Source of the DNA: JAXMEB01 sp046348545
Lineage (GTDB): Bacteria > Pseudomonadota > Gammaproteobacteria > Berkiellales > Berkiellaceae
NCBI GenBank assembly: GCA_046348545.1
Contig: JAXMEB010000003.1
Location: 1 to 64,000, forward strand
DNA length: 64,000 nucleotides
Direction: 5' to 3'
The position numbers were made by a program, and so were the translations under genes. Numbering within the stretch: position 1 is the first letter of the stretch; the number at the start of each line of letters is the position of its first letter. The notes beneath the pieces were generated by a model, which did not search any database, was not told where the DNA came from, and worked only from the letters and a program-made list of their open reading frames with translations. This document shows, piece after piece, positions 8,513 through 17,536 of the stretch.

Positions 8513-8997
8513 CAGCAACGCTAGAAAACGTTGTTATTTCAACACCGTTAGGGCCCCTTCAGTTGATCCTGGAGGGCACTCGGTTAGAGCGAGTAGATTT
8601 TCTAAGTAGGCAGATTGTGCCGATTCCTTTTGTGAAGCAATCTGATACCGGACAGAGAATTGCTGATTGGTTTGACCGATATTTTAAAAATCCACTAACT
8701 TGTTTTTCTTTACCCTTGTTACTCAAGGGCACGCCTTTTCAGGTTCGAGTCTGGAAGGCGCTTCAACATATCCCACTGGGTCAAACTGTTACATATGGTG
8801 AGCTTGCCAAAGGTCTTGAAACCTCTGCAAGGGCGATAGGCCTTGCTTGCAGGCAAAATCCACTCCCTATCGTCATTCCTTGTCACCGCGTTGTTGCGCA
8901 GTCTGGTATAGGGGGTTACTGTGGAAAATCAAGTGGAGATATTTTAGATCGAAAGATTTCACTCATTGCACATGAAAAAAATTGCATCCACGCATAA
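8509..8997 (+). CDS. ogt: methylated-DNA-protein cysteine methyltransferase
   Basis: 162 residues; start overlaps the rplS stop (ATGA). The DNA-binding/active-site domain has GTPFQVRVWKALQHIPLGQTVTYGELA and the catalytic PCHRVV, with IGGYCGKSSGDILDRK following. It repairs O6-alkylguanine by irreversible transfer to the active-site Cys. No Ada N-terminal domain, so it is the stand-alone Ogt/AGT type. The overlap suggests co-transcription with the ribosomal operon. Confidence 0.93.
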   Translation: MTATLENVVISTPLGPLQLILEGTRLERVDFLSRQIVPIPFVKQSDTGQRIADWFDRYFKNPLTCFSLPLLLKGTPFQVRVWKALQHIPLGQTVTYGELAKGLETSARAIGLACRQNPLPIVIPCHRVVAQSGIGGYCGKSSGDILDRKISLIAHEKNCIHA

Positions 8998-9010
8998 GGG
9001 AGCACAGACT

Positions 9011-9769
9011 ATGAATTGGAAGACAAACATCAAATCTCTCATTTTCGCGTTTCTGTGGATTGGAGCGAATCAGATGGTTTGGGCAGGAGAGCCTGATACA
9101 AATCAAATTGCTGCAATTAAAACCAAAATTGAAACATTATTTACAGATGTCAAAGTGGATAATGTAACGACGAGTCCCATTGACGGTTTATATCAAGTCA
9201 CGGCTGGTCCTTTGGTGCTATATGCAACGAAAGATGGACGATATGCCGTCACAGGCGATGTGGTCGATCTGAACGATGGACAGCTGAACATTACGGAGCA
9301 AGCGCGAAAGAAAGCGCGTATTCAGGCATTAGAAAAGTTAGGTGAGCAAAATATGATTGTTTTTTCTCCTGATAAACCTAAGGCCACGGTCACTGTCTTC
9401 ACTGATATTGACTGTGGGTATTGCCGAAAATTACATGCCCAGATTTCAAAAATGAACGAGCTAGGTATTAAAGTTCGATATTTAGCTTTTCCGAGAACGG
9501 GTCCTAATTCAAGATCTTTTGATAAGGCAGTGGCTGTTTGGTGTAGTAAGAATCCTGCTGAAGCGTTGACACTTGCAAAACAAGGCAAAGAGATTGAAGA
9601 AAAATCTGGTTGTGACAAAAAAGCAGTGATTGAAAAGCAGTTTAATTTTGCTCTCTTAACCGGTGTGATGGGAACGCCCACCTTTATTCTTGAGGATGGT
9701 ACCTTGATCCCGGGTTATTTACCCCCAGAAAGACTTGCTGAGCTCACGGAGCAAATTAAAGGGCATTGA
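9011..9769 (+). CDS. dsbC: periplasmic thiol:disulfide isomerase DsbC/DsbG-like
   Basis: ATG 9011 is preferred over 8966: AAGGGAG at about 8997 gives proper spacing and the product starts with a clean signal peptide (to MVWAGEPD). An N-terminal dimerisation domain (about residues 25-85) precedes a thioredoxin fold with FTDIDCGYCRKLH (CGYC active site) and the cis-Pro loop MGTPTFIL. It isomerises disulfides in the periplasm. 252 residues, slightly longer than E. coli DsbC (236). Convergent with the ETF-QO gene, 4 bp apart. Confidence 0.92.
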   Translation: MNWKTNIKSLIFAFLWIGANQMVWAGEPDTNQIAAIKTKIETLFTDVKVDNVTTSPIDGLYQVTAGPLVLYATKDGRYAVTGDVVDLNDGQLNITEQARKKARIQALEKLGEQNMIVFSPDKPKATVTVFTDIDCGYCRKLHAQISKMNELGIKVRYLAFPRTGPNSRSFDKAVAVWCSKNPAEALTLAKQGKEIEEKSGCDKKAVIEKQFNFALLTGVMGTPTFILEDGTLIPGYLPPERLAELTEQIKGH

Positions 9770-9773
9770 TCGA

Positions 9774-11420
9774 TTACATGCTGGCATAGTGAGGACCGCC
9801 GCCACCTTCTGGCGGTGTCCACTCAATATTTTGAGTAGGGTCTTTAATATCGCAAGCTTTGCAGTGTATGCAATTTTGCGCATTAATCTGTAATCTTTTT
9901 CCTTTGCCTTCAATTGAAATAATTTCGTAGACATTGGCCGGACAATATCTTGTCTCAGGTGCAGCGAATTTTGCCTCATTAATTAAAATAGGGATCGCTT
10001 TATCTTTGAGTTTGAGATGACAGGGTTGATTTTCTTCATGAAATGTATTGGAACGGGAAAGATTAGTTAATTTGTCAAAGCTGATTTTGCCATCGGCTTT
10101 GGGATAGACTATTTTTTTACTATTTTGAACAAGCTTAAGTGACTGATGATCATAGCGATGATGAAATGTCCAAGGCGCAAATCCTCTGAAAAGATAAGTG
10201 TCCAGTGCGCTATAAGCTAATCCAGCATACAATCCCCATTGGAATGCCGGACGAATATTTCTGGCGGTATACAACTCTCGCCAAATCCATGATTTCCGAA
10301 CATTTCGTTCATATTCAGTTGCTTCATTGATGTCTGTTTGATGTTGCAAAATATGAAAGATGCTTTCAGCTGCCAGCATGCCGGATTTCATCGCGGTGTG
10401 ATTACCTTTGATTTTAGGTACATTTAAAAACCCTGCACTACAACCAATTAAAGCGCCACCAGGGAAGGTGAGTTTGGGTACGGATTGTAATCCACCTTCA
10501 TTTAAAGTACGCGCACCATAGCTTAAAACTTCGCCCTCCTCTAGCAAGGGACGGATCAGCGGATGATGTTTAAAACGTTGGAATTCATCGTAAGGGCTCA
10601 GATAAGGATTTTGATAGTCCAATCCCACAACAAATCCAATCGCAACCTGATTGTCTTCTAAATGATATACAAAACTTCCACCGTAAGTTTTAAGATCCAA
10701 AGGCCAGCCAATCGTATGCCAGACCGTACCTGCCCGATGTAAGCGGCTGTTGACTCTCCAAAGTTCTTTAATGCCTAAACCATAGGTTTGAGGAGAAACT
10801 AGACGATTGAGGGCAAAATGTTTAATTAAAAATTGACTTAAGGATCCTCTAGCGCCTTCGGCAAATAGAGTTTGTTTGGCGATGAGTTGCATACCGGGTT
10901 GGAAATTAGATTTAGGTTGCCCAGCTTTATCTAGTCCAACATCATTTAGCGTGACACCTTTGACCATGCCTTTATCGTCAAACAGCACTTCAGTCGCTGC
11001 GAAGCCAGGAAAAATTTCAACACCTAACTGCTCTGCTTCTTTAGCAAGAAAGCGGCATAACTCTCCGAGGCTAATCATATAGTTTCCATGATTTCGCATT
11101 TGAGGTGGTGTTGGCAATTTGTAATATTGATCAGATGTCAGTAGAAAAAAGCGATCGGTTGTAACTGGCGTGACTGGGAAAGCTTTCTGTTCGCGCCAAT
11201 CAGGTAATAATTCATCGAGCGCTCTGGGTTCAAGTACTGCACCTGAAAGAATATGGGCACCGACTTCGCTGCCCTTATCAATCAGGCAAACACGTACTTC
11301 TTTATGATGCGCTTTGCAGCATTGAGCATATCGAATCGCTGCGGATAGTCCAGCAGGTCCTGCGCCTACAATGACAACATCAAACATCATTTGTTCACGT
11401 TCAGGCATTTCACAGTCCAT
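9774..11420 (-). CDS. electron transfer flavoprotein-ubiquinone oxidoreductase
   Basis: 548 residues, family-typical. N-terminal FAD-binding motif VVIVGAGPAGLSAAIR, GAHILSGAVLEPRAL, and GALIGCSAGFLNVPKIKGNH near the quinone/FAD region. The C-terminal 4Fe-4S ligands appear in YCPANVYE and NCIHCKACDIKDP. It passes electrons from reduced ETF to quinone at the membrane, here most likely from LiuA-type acyl-CoA dehydrogenases encoded at 42 kb. Divergent from etfBA across a 164-bp gap that should hold promoters for both. Confidence 0.95.
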   Translation of the reverse strand: MDCEMPEREQMMFDVVIVGAGPAGLSAAIRYAQCCKAHHKEVRVCLIDKGSEVGAHILSGAVLEPRALDELLPDWREQKAFPVTPVTTDRFFLLTSDQYYKLPTPPQMRNHGNYMISLGELCRFLAKEAEQLGVEIFPGFAATEVLFDDKGMVKGVTLNDVGLDKAGQPKSNFQPGMQLIAKQTLFAEGARGSLSQFLIKHFALNRLVSPQTYGLGIKELWRVNSRLHRAGTVWHTIGWPLDLKTYGGSFVYHLEDNQVAIGFVVGLDYQNPYLSPYDEFQRFKHHPLIRPLLEEGEVLSYGARTLNEGGLQSVPKLTFPGGALIGCSAGFLNVPKIKGNHTAMKSGMLAAESIFHILQHQTDINEATEYERNVRKSWIWRELYTARNIRPAFQWGLYAGLAYSALDTYLFRGFAPWTFHHRYDHQSLKLVQNSKKIVYPKADGKISFDKLTNLSRSNTFHEENQPCHLKLKDKAIPILINEAKFAAPETRYCPANVYEIISIEGKGKRLQINAQNCIHCKACDIKDPTQNIEWTPPEGGGGPHYASM

Positions 11421-11584
11421 TGATATGCAAATGAAAGCATTTTCTCAAGAAGACCGATCTAGAACAAGTTCTTCTTGCTTGAGCCTATTTTCAGCAAGTA
11501 TTCTGACCATTAGTGTAGAAGCAATTTGATTCTTTAAAATGATTCCTGGAAAATGATAATCGGTTTTCAATTCAAGGATACGAC

Positions 11585-12343
11585 ATGAAAGTCTTAGTAC
11601 CTATCAAGCGCGTCATTGACCCTTATGTCAAAATTCGCGTCTTACCTGATAGATCTGGCGTTGAGACGCATCAAGTTAAAATGAGTATGAATCCATTTGA
11701 TGAAATTGCTTTGGAAGAGGCGATTCGATGGCAGGAGAAAGGCCTAGTTAATGAAATTATTGCAATCAGCATTGGCGGATCGCAATGCCAAGAGACGCTC
11801 CGCACAGCACTTGCACTTGGTGCAGAGCGCGCTATCCTTGTGGAGACCGCACTAACGACTTTAGAGCCCATTCATGTTGCGCGTATTTTAGCACATTTTG
11901 TCAAGGAGCTTGCTGCAAACGTCGTGATCATGGGCAAGCAAGCGATTGATGATGATTGTAATCAAACAGGACAAATGTTAGCAGGGCAATTAAATTGGCC
12001 GCAAGCCACTTTTGCCTCAAAAATTGAATTTTCAAGCGATCAATCGCATGCCTTGGTGATGCGTGAGATAGATGATGGTCTTGAAACCTTGGAGATCACT
12101 TTGCCTGCAGTGATTACAGCTGATTTACGATTGAATGAACCTCGATACGCAACCTTGCCTAATATCATGAAAGCTAAACGCAAACCACTGGATGTGATTG
12201 CTTTAGAGACTCTATCTATTATGACAACGCCTCATGTGACAATCTTAAAAATAGATACACCACCTGAAAGAAAGATGGGGATTAAAGTTGAGACTGTCTC
12301 AGCGCTGGTCGATTATCTAAAGAATAAAGAGAAGGTGATCTAA
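11585..12343 (+). CDS. etfB: electron transfer flavoprotein subunit beta
   Basis: 252 residues: MKVLVPIKRVIDPYVKIRV at the start and NPFDEIALEEAIRWQEKG, both EtfB signatures. An AMP-binding region is present (GKQAIDDDCNQTGQMLAG), and the C-terminal recognition segment contains LPNIMKAKRKPLD, the loop that contacts partner dehydrogenases. AAGGA precedes ATG 11585. Only one base separates it from etfA, so the subunits are co-translated. Confidence 0.96.
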   Translation: MKVLVPIKRVIDPYVKIRVLPDRSGVETHQVKMSMNPFDEIALEEAIRWQEKGLVNEIIAISIGGSQCQETLRTALALGAERAILVETALTTLEPIHVARILAHFVKELAANVVIMGKQAIDDDCNQTGQMLAGQLNWPQATFASKIEFSSDQSHALVMREIDDGLETLEITLPAVITADLRLNEPRYATLPNIMKAKRKPLDVIALETLSIMTTPHVTILKIDTPPERKMGIKVETVSALVDYLKNKEKVI

Positions 12344-12344
12344 C

Positions 12345-13400
12345 ATGGCCGTTTTAGTATTAGCAGAGCATGGTAATCGAATTATAAAACCCTGCACACT
12401 AGCAACCTTGGGCGCAGCATCGTGTCTCAAGATGCCCATCCATGTATTGGTCGTTGGAAAAGACGCTTACCCTGTTGTAGAGTCTCTAAGAGGATATGAA
12501 GCTGTCGAAAAAATTTGGCATGCTACTTATTCAGGTGATGAGCATCCTATCGCAGAAGAAATCACTGAAATCATTCTACCTTTTGTGCAGTCATATTCGC
12601 ATGTCTTAGCGCCAAGTACGACATTTGGGAAAAATATCCTCCCACGCCTTGCTGGAGGTATGAATATCGGTATGATCTCTGATGTGACCGCTATTATCGA
12701 TCATAAAACTTTTATGAGACCAATTTATGCAGGGAATGCTTTTGCAACGGTTCAATCAAATGATTCTTGTATTTTGATGACTATACGTTCTACCCGTTTC
12801 GAAAATATTAAAGAAAGTACCTCAAAAGCGGTTGTAGAAAATATATACCCACAACAGATGATTTTTCGGGTAGGCGCCGAGCCCTTGAGCAACCGGAGTG
12901 TACACAAAGTACATGAGGATTGCGAAATGGGCGATGGCAACAACCCCGAAAATTCAGCTGTGAAGGGTATACAGCAAGAACCCACTAATCGAACAGCGAA
13001 ATTTATGAGCTTAATGACTCCAGAAACTGAGCGCCCCTCTTTAGATGCAGCGCGTGTCGTGATTTCAGGAGGAAGAGGATTGCAAAGTAGAGAAAATTTT
13101 CAACTTATCGAGAAACTCGCTGATAAACTAAATGCAGCGATTGGCGCATCTAGAGCGGCCGTCGATGCTGGGTTTGTACCGAATGATTGTCAAGTTGGGC
13201 AAACTGGGAAAATTGTAGCGCCTGATCTTTATATTGCTGTTGGCATCAGTGGCGCTATTCAACACCTTGCGGGCATGAAAGATTCTAAAATTATCGTTGC
13301 GATTAACAAAGATGAAGAAGCTCCCATCTTTCAAGTCGCCGATTATGGCTTGGTCGGTGACCTGTTTAAAATTTTGCCAGAGTTGATCGAAGCACTATAA
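12345..13400 (+). CDS. etfA: electron transfer flavoprotein subunit alpha, carrying an in-frame palindromic-repeat insertion
   Basis: 351 residues against about 310 usual. Domain I ends near NDSCILMTIRSTRF; the FAD domain starts at DAARVVISGGRGLQS and contains GASRAAVDAGFVPNDCQVGQTGKIV and GISGAIQHLAGM. Between them, about residues 167-209 (YPQQMIFRVGAE to ENSAVKGI) are encoded by the 128-bp dispersed palindrome, without breaking the frame. That place is the interdomain linker, where an extra loop may be tolerated. All conserved FAD-binding motifs remain, so a working protein is plausible. Confidence 0.95.
   Translation: MAVLVLAEHGNRIIKPCTLATLGAASCLKMPIHVLVVGKDAYPVVESLRGYEAVEKIWHATYSGDEHPIAEEITEIILPFVQSYSHVLAPSTTFGKNILPRLAGGMNIGMISDVTAIIDHKTFMRPIYAGNAFATVQSNDSCILMTIRSTRFENIKESTSKAVVENIYPQQMIFRVGAEPLSNRSVHKVHEDCEMGDGNNPENSAVKGIQQEPTNRTAKFMSLMTPETERPSLDAARVVISGGRGLQSRENFQLIEKLADKLNAAIGASRAAVDAGFVPNDCQVGQTGKIVAPDLYIAVGISGAIQHLAGMKDSKIIVAINKDEEAPIFQVADYGLVGDLFKILPELIEAL
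12844..12971 (+). repeat. protein-coding palindromic element, copy A (inside etfA)
   Basis: 128 bp. The left end TATACCCACAACAGATGATT and the inverted right end TATACCCTTCACAGCTGAAT form imperfect terminal repeats that continue inward (TTTTCGGG). The centre holds TGTACACAAAGTACA. It is read in frame as YPQQM...RVGAE...SVHKVH...NSAVKGI. Copies B and C have the same length, and D and E the same ends. Confidence 0.9.
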
Positions 13401-13401
13401 T

Positions 13402-14043
13402 TTACTCAGCATCCGGCTGATTCTCGGGAAATGCTCGAGATATTGCCGGATGTGCAAATGCATTTTCATAAATCCTTTGTAGTTTGGGAAAGTTATTCGT
13501 TTCGCATTTAAATCTTATGGCATTGTAGATTTGAGGTACTAAACAAACATCTGCTAGGGTAGGACTTTCACCAAAAGCAAATGAATCATCATGTTGCGGT
13601 AGCATCTCTTCAATTGCTCTAAATCCAGTCTGGATCCAATGTTGATACCATGCATTTTTTTGATCTTCAGTCATGTGTAAATTATTTTTCATATATTGCA
13701 AGACACGAAGATTGTTAAGCGGATGGATATCACAAGCAACCATATTCGCAATTGCACGCACCTTTGCTTTTTGAATCAGATCGGTTGGCAATAACGAGGG
13801 AGATGGGTGTATGGCTTCAAGATACTCAATAATAGCAATCGATTGAGTCAATGTTTCACCGCTATCCAATACTAAAGCTGGAATTAGCTCTTGTGCATTA
13901 ATTGCATGATAATGCGCTTGATGCTGTATGCCTCCCTCTTTTAATAAATGAATGGGGACTTGCTCATAAGCTATCCCCTTCAAATGGAGTGTAATTCGCA
14001 CCCTGAATGCGGCGCTCGATCGAAAGTAATCATAAAGTCTCAT
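13402..14043 (-). CDS. maiA: maleylacetoacetate isomerase (zeta-class GST)
   Basis: 213 residues. The thioredoxin-fold N-domain has YFRSSAAFRVRITL, the zeta-class SSxxxxRVRI active-site motif, and QELIPALVLDSGETLTQSIAIIEYL. The C-domain has ACDIHPLNNLRVLQY, also zeta-typical. It isomerises maleylacetoacetate to fumarylacetoacetate with glutathione. Its ATG overlaps the fahA stop (ATGA), so it is translationally coupled as the last gene of hpd-fahA-maiA. Confidence 0.94.
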   Translation of the reverse strand: MRLYDYFRSSAAFRVRITLHLKGIAYEQVPIHLLKEGGIQHQAHYHAINAQELIPALVLDSGETLTQSIAIIEYLEAIHPSPSLLPTDLIQKAKVRAIANMVACDIHPLNNLRVLQYMKNNLHMTEDQKNAWYQHWIQTGFRAIEEMLPQHDDSFAFGESPTLADVCLVPQIYNAIRFKCETNNFPKLQRIYENAFAHPAISRAFPENQPDAE

Positions 14044-15038
14044 GCTAGATCCTCAAGTTGATACTTTACGACTTGCTGGTCGATGGTTCCGAAAATGCTT
14101 TCTTTATTTTTATCGAGCATTTCAATTCTGACTTTATCACCGAAATGCAAGAAAGGAGTTATCGCTTCCCCTTTTTCGATGATCTCAATCATTCGCTTTT
14201 CAGCAATACAAGATGAACCTTTGCTGCGATCATAGTTTGAGACGGTGCCTGAGCCAATGATGGCACCAGCCCCAAGCGGTCGTGTTTTAGCAGCGTGTGC
14301 TACCAGAGTAGGGAAATCAAAAGTCATGTCAATCCCTGCATCTGGCGCACCAAACAACTTACCGTTAAGGTGGCTGATCAAAGGTAGATGAACCCGCTTG
14401 CCATCCCATGCCCCCCCCAGTTCATCGGGTGTGATGGCAACCGGTGAAAAGCTACTAGACGGTTTGCTTTGAAAAAAACCGAAGCCTTTTGCAAGTTCAT
14501 TTGGGATCAGATTGCGAAGTGAGACATCATTGACAAGCATTAAAAGAGCGATTTTACTCTCAGCTATCTCGAATGATGCGCCCATTGGGACATCTTGAGT
14601 AATTACAGCGACTTCAGCCTCAAAATCGATACCCCATCCTTCATCTTGAAGTAAAATATCATCCCGAGGGCCTAAAAAAGCATCTGACCCCCCCTGATAT
14701 ATCAGTGGATCGGTCCAAAAACTTTCAGGCATTGTTGCGCCTCGAGCTTTACGAACCAGTTCTACATGATTCACATAAGCGCTACCATCTGCCCATTGAT
14801 ATGCTCGTGGCAAGGGTGACATGACTTGGGTGGCATCAAATGGAAACGAATTTTGTACGTTGCCTTGATTAAGCGATTCATAAACCTCGTCTAGCCTAGG
14901 TGAGAGCTTATCCCAATCATCTAAAGCGGCTTGAAGGGTGGTTGCTATGCCATCTACTTGGACGGCTAAGCGCATATTTTTTGAAACAACGATCAATTGA
15001 CCATCGCGCTTGCCATTTTTTAAAGTTGCTAACTTCAT
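14040..15038 (-). CDS. fahA: fumarylacetoacetase (FAA hydrolase family)
   Basis: 332 residues. The C-terminal FAH fold includes GWGIDFEAEVAVITQDVP (metal-binding acidic region), LLMLVNDVSLRN and LGAGAIIGSGTVSNYD. It splits fumarylacetoacetate to fumarate and acetoacetate; the acetoacetate can enter the ScoAB/AtoB route encoded at 34-42 kb. Four-base overlaps with hpd upstream and maiA downstream mark one operon. Confidence 0.93.
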   Translation of the reverse strand: MKLATLKNGKRDGQLIVVSKNMRLAVQVDGIATTLQAALDDWDKLSPRLDEVYESLNQGNVQNSFPFDATQVMSPLPRAYQWADGSAYVNHVELVRKARGATMPESFWTDPLIYQGGSDAFLGPRDDILLQDEGWGIDFEAEVAVITQDVPMGASFEIAESKIALLMLVNDVSLRNLIPNELAKGFGFFQSKPSSSFSPVAITPDELGGAWDGKRVHLPLISHLNGKLFGAPDAGIDMTFDFPTLVAHAAKTRPLGAGAIIGSGTVSNYDRSKGSSCIAEKRMIEIIEKGEAITPFLHFGDKVRIEMLDKNKESIFGTIDQQVVKYQLEDLA

Positions 15039-16114
15039 TTTGGACTCTCTTCGGTATCTTTTAGCACGCCACGGCGAATTTGATCTTGCTCCATAGCAAC
15101 GAATAGGGCTTTAAAATTGCCCTCTCCAAAACCCTCATTTCCTTTACGTTGGATGATCTCGAAGAAAATAGGGCCAATCACATTTTCAGTAAATAGTTGC
15201 AATAGAATGCCTTCTTTAGACTGATAGCTACCATCAATCAAAATCTTATTTTTGCGCATTCTTTCTAAGTTTTCGCCATGATCTGGAATACGATTATTTA
15301 TTTGCTGATAATACGTATCGGGAACATCTAGAAATTGAACACCCTTTGATCGAAGTCCTTCGACTGTTTCAAATATTTCATTCGTATATAAAGCAATATG
15401 CTGAATACCTTCGCCTTTATATTCTTTGAGATATTCTTCGATCTGTGAATGCGCATCTTTAGATTCATTGATTGGAATTCGAATTTTTCCACAAGGGCTT
15501 GTGAGTGCGCGACTAATGAGGCCTGTTAATTTACCTTCGATATCAAAATATCGGATTTCTTTGAAATTGAATAATGTCTCATAAAATTTAGCCCACTTAT
15601 TCATTTGTCCTTGGTTAACGTTGTGTGTAAGATGATCAATCAGATTTAATCCACTGCCTTTCGTATTAGCGGGTGCCCCAGGAATGGGTGAAAAAAATTG
15701 TTCATATAAATCATGAGGACCATTTTGATCAACTAAATATAAGGCGCTGTCTCCTATACCATAAATTGCAGGTAGATCTAAAGTGTCTCCATGCTGCCCA
15801 AAATCTTTAGCACCTAGCGATAAAGCACGTTTATGAGCAAAAGTCGCGTCTTTGACTCTAAAACCCATACCGCATGCAGCAGGACCATGTTTTTTTGAAA
15901 AATTGTGTGCAAAACCCTCTGGTTCTTCATTGAGTAGGAAATTAATATCACCTTGTTGATAGCGCGTTATCTTTTTAGACTTATGTCTTGAAACAGGAGC
16001 AAAGCCTAGCTTCATAAAGAGATCAGCTAGTGCTGATGGCTCTGGTGCTGCGAATTCTACGAATTCGAACCCATCGGTTTGCATAGGGTTTTCCCACGTT
16101 TTGAAATTTGACAT
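15035..16114 (-). CDS. hpd: 4-hydroxyphenylpyruvate dioxygenase
   Basis: 359 residues with two VOC-like halves. Expected iron ligands lie in LIDHLTHNV, GIQHIALYTNEI and FFEIIQRKGNEGFGEGNFKALF. It converts 4-hydroxyphenylpyruvate to homogentisate. It is the first gene of the hpd-fahA-maiA operon. Homogentisate 1,2-dioxygenase, the step between, is not present in this window. The promoter should lie in the 165-bp gap shared with the divergent aromatic permease. Confidence 0.96.
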   Translation of the reverse strand: MSNFKTWENPMQTDGFEFVEFAAPEPSALADLFMKLGFAPVSRHKSKKITRYQQGDINFLLNEEPEGFAHNFSKKHGPAACGMGFRVKDATFAHKRALSLGAKDFGQHGDTLDLPAIYGIGDSALYLVDQNGPHDLYEQFFSPIPGAPANTKGSGLNLIDHLTHNVNQGQMNKWAKFYETLFNFKEIRYFDIEGKLTGLISRALTSPCGKIRIPINESKDAHSQIEEYLKEYKGEGIQHIALYTNEIFETVEGLRSKGVQFLDVPDTYYQQINNRIPDHGENLERMRKNKILIDGSYQSKEGILLQLFTENVIGPIFFEIIQRKGNEGFGEGNFKALFVAMEQDQIRRGVLKDTEESPK

Positions 16115-16279
16115 AGCGTTCCTTGTGAATGATTCAGTGCGCCTACCCTAGAACAATTTGGTCACAATGCCAAGACTAAAGCATGCTGCATTGCAGGCTA
16201 TTATTCGATATCATATTTTGTTAATTTTCAAAATTGAGTCATAAAAAATAAGAGATGAGTGGTGTTGGAAGTCGATCTC

Positions 16280-17518
16280 ATGAATACGAAGACGCAGGGG
16301 TTCACATTGCAATCAATTAGTAAAGTGCTAGGAGGCGCCCTACTGGTTGCCGGCACATGTATCGGAGCTGGTATGCTGGGGCTGCCCGTCTCAACAGCGG
16401 CAAGTGGTTTTTACCCAACCCTCGGTATGTTTTTAATCTGCTGGAGTTTAATGACTCTAACAGCATTTCTGATGTTAGAGGCCTCACTATGGTTTAAGAA
16501 TGAAACGAATCTAATTTCAATGGCACATGCTACCTTAGGAAAGAAAGGTGAGATACTTGCTTGGGCTACTTATATTTTGTTTCTATATGCATTAATGGCC
16601 GCTTACACCGCTGGTGGCGGAGGGATTGCTGGCGATGTGTTGTCTCAATTTGGTATCACAAAAGAAATGAGTACAGTCTTGTATGTTATTTTTTTTGCTG
16701 CATTAGTTTACTGTGGTGCACATTGGGTGGATATCGCTAACCGAGTGATCATGATAGGCCTTTTAGGTGCATACTTTGGACTGGTCTACTTTGTGACCCC
16801 GCATGTTGAATCTTCTCGGATTGATGGAGGCGAGCCACAGTACCTCTGGTTCACTTTGCCATTGTTGGTGACTTCTTTCGGTTTTCATTTACTCATACCA
16901 ACTTTAAAATCTTATTTTAATGGTCATGTTAATCAATTGAGATTAGCTATTTTTTTAGGGAGCCTATTGCCTTTAACGGTATATCTTGCTTGGGAATGGA
17001 TTATTTTGGGAACGATTCCCTTGGAAGGAAATGGAGGTTTAATCTGGATGTTGCATCATGGCAATCCTGCTGTAGAACTTCCTAAAGGTCTGAAGACGAT
17101 TATTGGTAATGAGTGGATCACGGGGTTTGCGAAGTCATTCAGCTTTTTCGCGATTTTAAGTTCATTTATTGGAGTTGCACTTGGATTGTTTGATTTCTTT
17201 GCAGATGGTTTTAAAATCAAAAAAAGCAAAAAAGGACGATTATTGTTAGCGGTAATGACATTCGTGCCACCTTTCATATTTGCTGCAATTTATCCAAAAG
17301 GTTTTTTGCTAGCCTTAAACTACGCTGGAGTATTTGCAGCTATTTTGCTTGTTATATTTCCTGGCATACTGGTCTGGCATGGCCGGTATCGATCAAAAAT
17401 AGCGCATGGATATCAAGTTCGTGGCGGTAAACTATCGCCGATTATTGCATTGATATTCGGTGCTATTGTGATTGTCATGCAACTTCTCATGCAATTTAAT
17501 GTCTTACCTATGCCATAG
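16280..17518 (+). CDS. aromatic amino acid permease (TyrP/Mtr/TnaB family)
   Basis: ATG 16280 (MNTKTQGFTLQ) has GGAAG at proper spacing; a GTG at 16259 would add seven residues. About 412 residues and 11 predicted membrane helices, starting GGALLVAGTCIGAGMLGLP, the family signature in the first helix. Likely imports tyrosine, phenylalanine or tryptophan. It lies divergent from hpd-fahA-maiA and 18 bp before the aminotransferase gene, so substrate supply for tyrosine use is the natural reading. Confidence 0.9.
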   Translation: MNTKTQGFTLQSISKVLGGALLVAGTCIGAGMLGLPVSTAASGFYPTLGMFLICWSLMTLTAFLMLEASLWFKNETNLISMAHATLGKKGEILAWATYILFLYALMAAYTAGGGGIAGDVLSQFGITKEMSTVLYVIFFAALVYCGAHWVDIANRVIMIGLLGAYFGLVYFVTPHVESSRIDGGEPQYLWFTLPLLVTSFGFHLLIPTLKSYFNGHVNQLRLAIFLGSLLPLTVYLAWEWIILGTIPLEGNGGLIWMLHHGNPAVELPKGLKTIIGNEWITGFAKSFSFFAILSSFIGVALGLFDFFADGFKIKKSKKGRLLLAVMTFVPPFIFAAIYPKGFLLALNYAGVFAAILLVIFPGILVWHGRYRSKIAHGYQVRGGKLSPIIALIFGAIVIVMQLLMQFNVLPMP

Positions 17519-17536
17519 TATCACGGAGCAGTACAG

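Noticed and set aside
11526..11560. Sigma-70 promoter TTGATT...GATAAT before etfB
   Set aside because: Spacer would be 23 bases, too long for a usual promoter; the gap must hold a promoter but I cannot place it with confidence.
12844..12971. Classical IS or MITE with own target duplication
   Set aside because: No duplicated flank longer than a TA-like pair is visible and no transposase in the window has matching ends, so I call it a palindromic element rather than a named MITE.
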